In this document: piece after piece, positions 18,194 to 26,083 of the stretch
Layout: each line of letters begins with the position of its first letter
How positions within the stretch are numbered: position 1 is the first letter of the stretch
From: VYFG01 sp965221795
Lineage (GTDB): Bacteria; Pseudomonadota; Gammaproteobacteria; Arenicellales; Poriferihabitantaceae
Direction of reading: 5' to 3'
DNA length: 64,000 bases
NCBI GenBank assembly: GCA_965221795.1
Contig: OZ244914.1
Location: forward strand, 1,612,001 to 1,676,000
Notes under the pieces: generated by a model
Seen by the model: only the letters and a program-made list of their open reading frames with translations
What the model was told of the DNA's origin: nothing
Database searches by the model: none
Made by a program: the position numbers and the translations under genes

Positions 18194-18590
18194 GTAGGCG
18201 AACGGCCGCTTGTCCACTTGGGAGCGACTCCATGGCAGGTTATTCGGAAGCAAGGCCTCTATACCTGGTCCGATGACACCGGACTGCAATTCCAGCTGAC
18301 CCCGGGCGACCGCGTGATTTTCTGACCAGTGCGATAACCGGTGGCCAACCACAAGCCGGGACGCGGAGGATGACACCGACAAACAGCATCGCCCGCCTGA
18401 GGTCCGCCGGCCCCCGGCCCGGTATGCACCCATTCTGCCGACCGGAAATCAACGTAGCGTTGGCATTTCCTGCATCAAACTCATATCATCTCCCCCTTCA
18501 GGGAGCCTCGGATTTTGCCCCCGCAGCATACAGGAATTGGCCCGGCACAGGTGGTCCTGTGCGATAATTGATCAACCCGAAAACGCCAAC
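18194..18590 (+). other. Spacer before thiB; no TPP riboswitch seen, possible coding remnant
   Basis: Searched for the conserved TPP-riboswitch pieces expected before a thiamine transporter (CTGAGA and the ACCTGATCTGG-type core); neither was found. Positions about 18215-18324 can be read as an open frame without a proper start, ending GLYTWSDDTGLQF...LTPGDRVIF and a stop. Its composition looks protein-like, so it may be the tail of a lost gene, but I do not recognise it. Confidence 0.35.
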
Positions 18591-19622
18591 ATGTATCCAC
18601 TTCGTCTGTTGTCCTTGGTCTCGCTGTTGTGGCTAGGCCTCATTGCCACCATCCCGGCTCAGGAATCTGTCGAGCCAGTGGAAGTGCCGCCAGTGCTGAC
18701 CGTCTATACCTATGACTCTTTTGCGTCCGAGTGGGGACCGGGGCCAAAAGTGGAAGAGGCTTTCGAGGAAACCTGCGCCTGCGACCTGAAGTTTGTGCGT
18801 GTGGACAGTTCAACCGGGATTCTGAATCGGGTACAACTGGAGGGCGATTCTTCCCCGGCCGATGTGATTCTGGGGTTGGACAGTAGCCAGGCGGCCGAAG
18901 CCTACAATACCGGACTGATTGCGCCCCATGAGCTCGACATCCCCCCTCTGGACCTGCCGGGTGGATGGACCAACCCCCATTTTGTCCCTTTTGACTTCGG
19001 CTTCTTCGCCTTTATCTACGATGAACAACGGCTGGAGAACCCGCCGGACAGTTTCGAAGCCCTGCTGGATGCAGATGAGAGCCTGAAGATCGTCATCCAG
19101 GACCCGCGCTCCAGTACACCAGGACTGGGTTTGCTGTTGTGGATCAAGTCACTGTACAAGGACCAAGCCACTGATGCCTGGAGGCGCTTGGCACCCAAAA
19201 TCCTGACCGTGACCAAAGGGTGGGGGGAAGCCTATGGTATGTTCACAAATGGCGAAGCCGATATGGTACTCAGCCACAGCACTTCTCCCGCCTACCACCA
19301 AATCGTGGACAACGAGACTCGATACCGGGCGGCGGCTTTTGAGGAAGGACACGGAATCCAGATTGAAGTGGCCGCGATGCTGAAAAATGCTCCCCACCCG
19401 GAACTAGCGAGGCAATTCCTCGCCTTCATGCTTACCCCGGCATTCCAGTCCATCATCCCGACTGGAAACTGGATGTACCCGGTTCTCAGTCCCAAAGAAG
19501 GGTTGCCAGCGGCCTTTGCCGATCTCATTCAACCCACCCGTGGCCTGACGATTGATGCCCAAGGAGTCGCGGAAAACAAGCTGGACTGGATTGATGAATT
19601 CAATCAGGCACTGAGTCAATAG
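18591..19622 (+). CDS. thiB: Thiamine ABC transporter, periplasmic binding protein ThiB
   Basis: A 343-residue secreted binding protein with a signal peptide ending around IPAQ. The LTVYTYDSF stretch, GLDSSQ, PFDFGFFAFIYD and the late GNWMYPV segment are typical of ThiB/TbpA, which binds thiamine and its phosphates. It heads a thiB-thiP-thiQ operon. The ATG at 18591 gives a proper signal peptide; an earlier in-frame start at 18537 does not. Confidence 0.88.
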   Translation: MYPLRLLSLVSLLWLGLIATIPAQESVEPVEVPPVLTVYTYDSFASEWGPGPKVEEAFEETCACDLKFVRVDSSTGILNRVQLEGDSSPADVILGLDSSQAAEAYNTGLIAPHELDIPPLDLPGGWTNPHFVPFDFGFFAFIYDEQRLENPPDSFEALLDADESLKIVIQDPRSSTPGLGLLLWIKSLYKDQATDAWRRLAPKILTVTKGWGEAYGMFTNGEADMVLSHSTSPAYHQIVDNETRYRAAAFEEGHGIQIEVAAMLKNAPHPELARQFLAFMLTPAFQSIIPTGNWMYPVLSPKEGLPAAFADLIQPTRGLTIDAQGVAENKLDWIDEFNQALSQ

Positions 19623-19651
19623 GACTTTCCGCCAGCACCGAATACCCCGCC

Positions 19652-21328
19652 ATGCCCTCCGAGGGAGAGCCTCCGGTACGGAACCTGCCGGTTCGGCCGA
19701 CGGGGTCTGGCCTGACCGGCCTTTCGGTCGCCGGGGCCGGGTGCCTCCTGTTGGTCGGCCTGATCATCGTCAGTGCTTGCGGTGGGTTGGTATTCCATGC
19801 CGGCATGCTGCCACTCGGTGAGGTCCTGCAAAGCGCGTACACATGGTCCATCATTCGCTTTACACTCTGGCAAGCCAGCCTGTCCACTGCCTTGAGTATC
19901 GCTTTCGCCATTCCGTTGGCCCGGGCTCTTCACCGACGCCCGCATTTTTGGGGCCGGCGTTGGCTGGTCCAGCTCACCAGCCTTTCCCTCGTGGTGCCCA
20001 CCATGGTCGCAATTCTCGGCATGGTGGCGGTACATGGACGGAACGGCTGGGTCAACGATCTCCTTGTACTCATGGGATTCGCCCGGCAGGATTACCTGTA
20101 TGGGTTGTCCGGGATCCTGATGACTCATGTATTTTTCAACCTGCCTCTGGCAACCCGCCTGATGCTGAATGGGCTTGCCGATATCCCGTCCCACCAGTGG
20201 AAGCTGGCCTCGCTCCATGGCTTCCGGGACTGGGATGTATTTCGACTGGTGGAATGGTCAATACTGCGTGCCCAGATTCCGGGAATCGCCGGGATTGTCT
20301 TTCTGCTCTGCTTCACCAGCTTTGCCATTGTCCTTTCTCTCGGGGGCGGCCCGGCAACCAGTACGCTGGAGGTCGCCATCTACCAAGCACTCCGGTTCGA
20401 ATTTGACCTGCCGCAGGCTGCCGCCCTGTCCTTGATCCAAGTGCTGTTATGCGGTGTCCTGGCCGTAGTCCTGTTTTCTATTCGAGGCATCCCCATCTGG
20501 TCCGCTTCCGATGCCTCCTCCGGTGCCGCGGAGCGGCTCCGGCCGGATGGCCGAGGTCTTTTCGGACAGTGCCTGGATACGGTAGTCATCGCCTTGGCAG
20601 CGGCTTACCTGCTGACTCCCTTTCTAGCGGTTGCCATCAGCACGCTGGATGGACAGGGATGGCAGATTGTCGTCCATGAACGCTTCCGGGAAGCATTGAT
20701 CTGGTCCGTATGCATTGCCCTGGCATCCGGAGTCCTTGCCACCACTGCCGGATTCTGTATTGCCTGGTTGAGTGCCGAACTCGGCCACTCCTCGCGCGGG
20801 GCACACTTGCGCACGGCACCGGAACTGGTCGGAGTCCTGACCCTGCTGATCCCCCCCATCACACTGGGAGTCGGCCTGTTCTTGTTGGCCCGGTCCTTTA
20901 CGGATGCCCTGTCGCTGGGGCCGGTGATGGTGATCGCAGTGAATAGCCTGTTCACGCTGGCTTTCACCCTGCGAGTTCTGGTGGGTCCAGTGGCTCAACA
21001 CCGGGGGCGATTTCGCCCTCTGGAACAAAGCCTGGGGCTGTCTGGTTCCGCAGCATGGCGTCTGATCTACTGGCCCATGCTCAAGCGGCCCTTTTGCCTG
21101 GCCCTGGCCCTATCTACAACGCTGGCAGCCGGGGATATGGGGGTGATTGCCCTGTTCGGCACGGAAAAGCTAAGCACCCTGCCCTTGCTGATCTACCGGC
21201 TGATCGGTGGGTGGAGACTGGAGCAGGCAACCGTCACCGCTGTATGTCTATGCTTGCTTTGCCTGCTCCTGTTCTGGCTGACGGCACAACTGGCCCGGAT
21301 GGGCCGGGGGGAACCACAGGGTGTTTGA
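19652..21328 (+). CDS. thiP: Thiamine ABC transporter permease ThiP
   Basis: A 558-residue double-length permease with two sets of about six transmembrane segments. Each half has the coupling motif of this class (the first near FRDWDVFRLVEWSIL, the second near SGSAAWRLIYWPML). It begins 29 bases after thiB and overlaps thiQ by eight bases. Together with ThiB and ThiQ it imports thiamine. Length matches ThiP of other gammaproteobacteria (about 540). Confidence 0.87.
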   Translation: MPSEGEPPVRNLPVRPTGSGLTGLSVAGAGCLLLVGLIIVSACGGLVFHAGMLPLGEVLQSAYTWSIIRFTLWQASLSTALSIAFAIPLARALHRRPHFWGRRWLVQLTSLSLVVPTMVAILGMVAVHGRNGWVNDLLVLMGFARQDYLYGLSGILMTHVFFNLPLATRLMLNGLADIPSHQWKLASLHGFRDWDVFRLVEWSILRAQIPGIAGIVFLLCFTSFAIVLSLGGGPATSTLEVAIYQALRFEFDLPQAAALSLIQVLLCGVLAVVLFSIRGIPIWSASDASSGAAERLRPDGRGLFGQCLDTVVIALAAAYLLTPFLAVAISTLDGQGWQIVVHERFREALIWSVCIALASGVLATTAGFCIAWLSAELGHSSRGAHLRTAPELVGVLTLLIPPITLGVGLFLLARSFTDALSLGPVMVIAVNSLFTLAFTLRVLVGPVAQHRGRFRPLEQSLGLSGSAAWRLIYWPMLKRPFCLALALSTTLAAGDMGVIALFGTEKLSTLPLLIYRLIGGWRLEQATVTAVCLCLLCLLLFWLTAQLARMGRGEPQGV

Positions 21329-21944
21329 ATGTCGGGCTCTTCGCTTTGAATTCCCCGGCAATGATCGGACCATCATGACCGATTTTTCCTTGGCTGCTGG
21401 ACATGGTATCGCCTTGATGGGCCCGAGCGGTACCGGCAAGACCACCATCCTGAATCTCATTGCCGGGTTCCTACAACCTTGGTCGGGAGATATCATTCTG
21501 GACGGCGTTTCCCTGTTGCCACTGGCGACCGCCCGGCGACCGCTAACCTACCTGTTTCAATCCCATAACCTGTTTCCACACCTGAACGTCTGGGAGAATA
21601 TCGCACTGGGCATCCATCCCGGGCTTCGGGTCGACGCCCAAGGCCGCCAAGCCATTGAGGTGGCGCTCGAACGGGTCAGCCTCCAAGGCATGCAAAAGCG
21701 TTTACCCCCCAGCTTGTCTGGGGGACAACAACAGCGGGTGGGGCTTGCCCGTTGTCTGGTTCGCCGTCGTCCGATCCTGTTACTGGATGAGCCCTTCAGC
21801 GCCCTGGACTCGGATCTGCGAGATGACATCATCACCCTGATTCTTGCTTTACAGGAAGAACTCCATCTGCACCTGATCCTTGCAACCCACCAGGCCGACG
21901 ATGCAAGGAGACTGGAGGCCCGTATCGTTACGCTGCCGTCCTAG
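21321..21944 (+). CDS. thiQ: Thiamine ABC transporter ATPase ThiQ
   Basis: A 207-residue ATPase: Walker A GPSGTGKTT, signature LSGGQQQRVGLARCL, Walker B LLLDEPFSALD and switch histidine in ATHQADDA. Short for an ABC ATPase but usual for ThiQ. The start is GTG at 21321, overlapping the thiP stop, which indicates coupled translation. Confidence 0.87.
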   Translation: MFECRALRFEFPGNDRTIMTDFSLAAGHGIALMGPSGTGKTTILNLIAGFLQPWSGDIILDGVSLLPLATARRPLTYLFQSHNLFPHLNVWENIALGIHPGLRVDAQGRQAIEVALERVSLQGMQKRLPPSLSGGQQQRVGLARCLVRRRPILLLDEPFSALDSDLRDDIITLILALQEELHLHLILATHQADDARRLEARIVTLPS

Positions 21945-21967
21945 AACGAGTGAAAAAAGAATAAAAT

Positions 21968-22067
21968 TATTTAAATACAATAAGATAGTATTTTGACGTA
22001 AGCATTCCGAAAGCGGTGCGAGGTAAATTTCCGGATATTGAGGCGCGTGACTGTCGGGTAAGCGATC
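21968..22067. repeat. Imperfect ~100-bp direct repeat, copy A
   Basis: Shares with copy B (22438-22537) the blocks AATACAATAAGATAG, GGTAAA-TTCCGG-TATT and GGTAAGCG at the same spacing, with scattered differences. The two copies are about 470 bases apart. They may be the ends or remnants of a mobile element; copy B ends where a DruA-like remnant begins. Confidence 0.6.
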
Positions 22068-22375
22068 ATTCCCCGACGTTCTTTCAGCCGTCCCTATCCA
22101 TGCATATCGTGCGCCTCCCTTTCATGAATCCGGTAACCCGCGATGACACATTCATAACGACGAAAACGCCTAAATCGAACTCGAATCGAGTGGATCCACC
22201 TGCTTTCGTATTTCGAAGCCAGTGACACCATGCAACGGAGTTGTAGCTGAAAAGCACTCCGGATATTGTGTGCGAGAAAACCTCTGAAACAAATGTTGGC
22301 GTTCCCGGGATGGCGGGCGTGTTCCGCGGACTGTTCACCGCGATCGGCACGACAGACTTTTTAGCTTTTCAACGC
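22068..22375. other. Intergenic stretch between the two direct repeats
   Basis: About 300 bases with only short open frames and no recognised product, ribosome-binding site or RNA. The sequence between the repeat copies has lower GC than its neighbours by eye, in keeping with mobile-element debris. Confidence 0.35.
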
Positions 22376-22420
22376 GAATTACACCGAAGCCCGAAACTTT
22401 GCAAACTTTCGGTATAATTC
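22376..22420. repeat. 13-bp inverted repeat (hairpin)
   Basis: GAATTACACCGAA (22376-22388) pairs with TTCGGTATAATTC (22408-22420) with one mismatch around a 19-base loop. It lies immediately before repeat copy B. It could be a transposon end, a protein-binding site or an RNA hairpin; no T run follows on either strand. Confidence 0.5.
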
Positions 22421-22437
22421 CGGTAAATTGACTTAAA

Positions 22438-22537
22438 TTCTTTGAATACAATAAGATAGAAAATCGCCATAACCACTCCAGAAGAGGCACAGGGTAAAGT
22501 TCCGGGTATTTCAGCGTACTGTTGTCGGTAAGCGTTC
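22438..22537. repeat. Imperfect ~100-bp direct repeat, copy B
   Basis: Second copy of the repeat described at 21968-22067. It abuts the left margin of the foreign islet at the DruA-like remnant. Confidence 0.6.
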
Positions 22538-22819
22538 GGCCGAGCCGTGGCGGTCGTGGACGGCGTACCGCATCTGGGCGTCGACCAAGGTCTTGTATCC
22601 GAGGTAGTGGTACCGGGCGACGAACTCGTTTCAGGGCTTGCCCTCGCGGGTGTCCGGCACGCCGTGCGGGCCAATGTCCGGGCCAAGGTGGACGGTCTCG
22701 CCAGGAGCTCGGAAATAATCGGCGAGCCGGTAGAGACGGGCCGGCTCGTGGTGGTGGATACCGAGTACGATCTCGTCACTGGCGAGGTGGGTTTCTGGAT
22801 TATCTGTAACAATCCACAC
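22530..22819 (-). pseudogene. Remnant of a DUF4338/DruA-like gene with an in-frame stop
   Basis: Read on the minus strand, NEFVARYHYLGYKTL then DAQMRYAVHDRHG matches the core of DUF4338 (DruA-like) proteins, whose core reads roughly RYHYLGYKPLPGAQLRY. Directly before it, in the same frame, is a TGA where a Trp is expected (GKP, stop, NEFVARY), so a TGG to TGA change is likely. Upstream in frame to 22819 is an open stretch of about 62 codons whose match to the family is uncertain. No complete gene remains. DruA-like genes travel in transposons and in defence islands. Confidence 0.55.
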
Positions 22820-22879
22820 CCTGACGGCGGCAACCTGCTGACCAGAGAACTGATCCTGGAACCGGGGCCGTCAGGCCTG

Positions 22880-23992
22880 TCAGGCGAAGGGAAGGACCGA
22901 AACCTCGCCCGCACGAGCTGCGCCATCCCGGCTGTGTACGGTTACCGGTTGTCCCGCATCCCAAAACTTCCGGTCGATCAGCGATAAGCCGACATTGCGT
23001 TTCAGGCGCGGTGACCAGGCGGCACTCGTGATCTGACCAACCTGCCGGCCGGCCGCATGGACCGGCCAGGGATCGGCGCAGGCCGGGCAGGGGCCGCCAT
23101 TGAAGAGGATGCCGCGTATCTGGCGCTCCACACCTTGGTCAGACAGCCTTTGCAAGGCGTCGCGGCCGAGGCAGTCGACCGCTCTGTCCAGGTCGCAGAA
23201 CCGCCCCAATCCGACCTCGAAGGGATTGAGTTCACATGTCATTTCGTTGCCATATGACAGGAGCCCGCCCTCGATGCGCTCGATCAGGTTGGGGCAGCCA
23301 GGGGCAATGCCGTAGGGCTGCCCGGCCTGCCAGACGGCGTCCCAGAGGGCGGCACCCAGGTGTCCGCCATTCAGATAAATCTCGAACCCGCCCTGTCGGG
23401 AATACCCGGACCGCGCGATCAATTGCCGCGTACCGGCAAGGTCAATCCAGCCAAACCGGAAAAATCCGATCCCGCGGACATGATCGCCGAACAGGTCGCA
23501 AAGCAGGGCCTCGGCCTTCGGTCCCTGCACGGCCAGAGGCGACACGTCCGGCTCGTCCACGGTCACATCGAGCCCGCGCCCCAGCGCAAGCCCCTTGGCG
23601 AAAAGTAGCAGATCGGAGTCCGCGACCGACAGCCAGAACCGGTCGTCCGCCAGTTTCAGCAAGATCGGATCATTGATCAGGCCGCCCGTTTCATCCGTGA
23701 CCGGGACATAGAGACAGTCGCCGGCCTTGGTGCGCGAGATGTCGCGCGGGGTCATCCACTGCACCAGCCTTGCGGCGTCGCGACCCGCGACCTGCACCTG
23801 GCGCTGGCAGGCGACATCCCAGATCTGCACGTGCTCGCGAAGGTGCCAGTAATCCTCTTCAACCGGACGGCCATAGGCCTTGGGCAGCAGCATGTGGTTG
23901 ACGACGGAGAAGCGGGTGACGCCGACAGCCTCGGCAGAGGCTGTGTATGGGGTGCGGCGCAGTCGGCGGGAAAAGTTCAGGCCGTCAGCCAT
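22880..23992 (-). CDS. GcvT-fold tetrahydrofolate-dependent demethylase, DmdA-like
   Basis: A 370-residue aminomethyltransferase-fold protein. VVNHMLLPKAYG, DYWHLREHVQIWDVACQRQV, MTPRDISR, GGLINDPILLKL, LIARSGYSRQGGFEIY and LIERIEGGLLSYGNEMT closely follow dimethylsulfoniopropionate demethylase DmdA and its DmdA-like relatives. These move a methyl group to tetrahydrofolate. Authentic DmdA cannot be separated from other DmdA-like demethylases without a tree, and the co-encoded enzymes are not the usual DMSP partners. The ATG at 23992 overlaps the stop of the upstream gene by eight bases; a GTG at 24022 is possible. Last gene of a four-gene islet operon. Confidence 0.7.
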   Translation of the reverse strand: MADGLNFSRRLRRTPYTASAEAVGVTRFSVVNHMLLPKAYGRPVEEDYWHLREHVQIWDVACQRQVQVAGRDAARLVQWMTPRDISRTKAGDCLYVPVTDETGGLINDPILLKLADDRFWLSVADSDLLLFAKGLALGRGLDVTVDEPDVSPLAVQGPKAEALLCDLFGDHVRGIGFFRFGWIDLAGTRQLIARSGYSRQGGFEIYLNGGHLGAALWDAVWQAGQPYGIAPGCPNLIERIEGGLLSYGNEMTCELNPFEVGLGRFCDLDRAVDCLGRDALQRLSDQGVERQIRGILFNGGPCPACADPWPVHAAGRQVGQITSAAWSPRLKRNVGLSLIDRKFWDAGQPVTVHSRDGAARAGEVSVLPFA

Positions 23993-24335
23993 GCTCGGTG
24001 GAACTCCAGAGGGAGTAACCATGCGGCGACAAGATCAGGGGAATGTGATAGTGCCCGTCCGGGTCTGGCATGGCGAAACGGATGACGATCTCGTCCACAA
24101 TGCGTGCGCCATGAGTGCCCAGAACCCGGCCCTGCCAATAGGCACCCACCTGAAAGACCAGCTCGTAGCGGGTCGCCGGGTCCGGCGCAGCGACCTCCTC
24201 GGCCAGGCGTCCGCCGTCATCCGTCCTCGTGTCGAACACGGTCCGCCTCGTGGACAGCTCGACCAGCCGCACCACGATGCCGCCCGCATGGCTGCCGTCG
24301 ACGCCGTTGAGCGCATGGGAGGACACCGTCGCCAT
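23985..24335 (-). CDS. Transthyretin-like protein related to 5-hydroxyisourate hydrolase
   Basis: A 116-residue transthyretin-fold protein. The N-terminal SHALNGVDGSHAGGIVVRL and the late PDGHYHIPLILSPHGYS are the two family signatures. True 5-hydroxyisourate hydrolases end in a YRGS tetrapeptide that contributes to the active site; here the end is SLWSSTEHG, so it is unlikely to be a standard urate-pathway enzyme. No urate oxidase or OHCU decarboxylase is nearby. It overlaps the ThDP enzyme gene (start within its stop region) and the demethylase gene, so it belongs to the same pathway. A role on another cyclic imide or lactone is inference. Confidence 0.65.
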   Translation of the reverse strand: MATVSSHALNGVDGSHAGGIVVRLVELSTRRTVFDTRTDDGGRLAEEVAAPDPATRYELVFQVGAYWQGRVLGTHGARIVDEIVIRFAMPDPDGHYHIPLILSPHGYSLWSSTEHG

Positions 24336-26065
24336 TATTCGATCGACGCTTTGTCGCGCTTGTCCGAGGTGGCCTTGACGATGGGGGAGATCACGCCGCG
24401 GCATTTGACGTTCAAGCAGGCCGTTTTGCCGGACGCCATGGCACGCCGTAGCGCGGGGCGGAGTTCCGCGCGGGTATTCACCAGTTCGCCGTGTCCGCCA
24501 AGCCCTTCGAACATGGCGTGAAACGGGATATCGCGGAAATCAGTGGCAAAATGCTTGCCGTTGGTGAAAAGACGCTCCTGCTGCTGGCTGATGCAGTCGA
24601 GTCCGCCGTTGTTGTCGATAACCACGGTGATCGGCAGCCCCTCCTGGAACGCAGCTTCGATCGACAGCCCGCCCGACAGGAAGGCCCCGTCGCCGGAGAT
24701 CACCACAACGTTGTGGTCCGGATGCGTGGCCTTGGCGGCAATGCCGAAACTGACTCCGACCCCCAGCAACGAATAGTTGCCGGGGTGCAAGATCCCGCCC
24801 AATTTCTGCCCGCGCCAACCGGCCATGTTCACAGCGATCTCGTTCCAGAAGTGGGTATTGCCACCGTCGAAGACCAGCCAGTCGGCCTCGCCCATCTCGG
24901 CCTGCACGTCAAGGCCCAGCTGCAGGGGATGCATGTTTCCGCCGGCCGCCTCATCCCGGGCGGTCTCCGCCGCCATGTGCGCCTCCCACTCGGCGACCCA
25001 AGCGGCGCGGCGGCCCCGCTGGAGATCAAACCAAGATTCCCAAGTCCGGCCAATGCCTAAGAGCGCGTCCAGAAACGCACCGGGGTCCGACAGCAGCACC
25101 TCATCCGCGGCATAGTTGTGGTCCAGTTCCCCGGGGGAGCCGTTGACGCAGACCAGGGTAGTCTCCCTGAGGAAAAAAGGCGGGTTGCCGAAGTTCATCT
25201 GGTTGTCGAGCCGTCCGCCCACCATCACCACCACATCGGCTTCGTGGATAGCGGATTTCGAGGGGTGGTACTGGTGGAAATCGGCAAGCCCCATGTAGGT
25301 CTCGCATTCCTCGCCGAGAAGCTTGGCGTGGTAGGGCACGTTGAAGATAGGCATGCGCAAGGTGCGACCCATGGCTTCCAACCGGTCCTCGGCACCCGAC
25401 CACCAGATCCCGTGCCCACCGATCACGACCGGGCGTTCAGCCTTGCGGATGAGGTTGAGCAGGCGGGCGAGTTCGGATGGATCGGGCCAGGCGCGGGGAG
25501 TCGGGCGCACACTGTGCGCCCAAGGCCGTTCGTCCCGGCCCGCATCCCCGTCGAAGGACGAGAACATGATGTCCACCGGCAGGCTGACATGCACCGGCCC
25601 GGGATAGCCAGTGGTCGCCGCCTGCCAGGCCCGGTCGACGAATTCACCGATGCGCACGCCGTCCGTGACCTGAACGGAATACTTCACCAGCGGTGCGGCG
25701 ATAGCCACATCGTCGATTTCCTTGAAGCCGCCCGCACCCTGCCGGCGGAGCGTCGAGGAGCCGGTGATGAAGATCACCGGTGACCGTTCGCCGCCGGCCT
25801 CAAGCATTGCGGGCACAGCATTGGCAAACCCCTCGGGTCCGACCAAGCAGACCGAAGGCTTGCGGGTGATCCGCGTATACCCGTCGGCCAAGTGTCCCGC
25901 GACCTGCTCGTGCGGGCAGTTGATCACCGGTATCCCGCACTCCATGAACCCTTCCAGCGCCGGATTACAGAACCCGCCCGACAAGGTGAAAACATGGTCC
26001 ACCCCTTTTGCCTTCAGCGCCCGGGCCAGCAGGGCACCACCGCGGATTCGGTTGTCCTGCCCCAT
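24335..26065 (-). CDS. ThDP-dependent enzyme of the acetolactate synthase/2-oxo-acid decarboxylase superfamily
   Basis: A 576-residue three-domain ThDP enzyme. The cofactor-activating glutamate is Glu53 in NCPHEQVAGHLADGYTR. The ThDP/Mg motif begins SGDGAFLSGG and ends VVIDNNGG. The retained Glu argues against glyoxylate carboligase, which lacks it. The substrate could be a 2-oxo acid made by the FMN oxidase encoded 18 bases upstream (inference; the pair mimics mandelate dehydrogenase plus benzoylformate decarboxylase). Start ATG 26065 has a GAAGGGGGA site. Third-codon GC looks higher than in the neighbouring housekeeping genes. Confidence 0.75.
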   Translation of the reverse strand: MGQDNRIRGGALLARALKAKGVDHVFTLSGGFCNPALEGFMECGIPVINCPHEQVAGHLADGYTRITRKPSVCLVGPEGFANAVPAMLEAGGERSPVIFITGSSTLRRQGAGGFKEIDDVAIAAPLVKYSVQVTDGVRIGEFVDRAWQAATTGYPGPVHVSLPVDIMFSSFDGDAGRDERPWAHSVRPTPRAWPDPSELARLLNLIRKAERPVVIGGHGIWWSGAEDRLEAMGRTLRMPIFNVPYHAKLLGEECETYMGLADFHQYHPSKSAIHEADVVVMVGGRLDNQMNFGNPPFFLRETTLVCVNGSPGELDHNYAADEVLLSDPGAFLDALLGIGRTWESWFDLQRGRRAAWVAEWEAHMAAETARDEAAGGNMHPLQLGLDVQAEMGEADWLVFDGGNTHFWNEIAVNMAGWRGQKLGGILHPGNYSLLGVGVSFGIAAKATHPDHNVVVISGDGAFLSGGLSIEAAFQEGLPITVVIDNNGGLDCISQQQERLFTNGKHFATDFRDIPFHAMFEGLGGHGELVNTRAELRPALRRAMASGKTACLNVKCRGVISPIVKATSDKRDKASIE

Positions 26066-26083
26066 GTCGCGGGTGATCCCCCT

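Noticed and set aside
18194..18590. TPP riboswitch expected before thiBPQ
   Set aside because: The conserved CTGAGA and core elements were not found on the plus strand.
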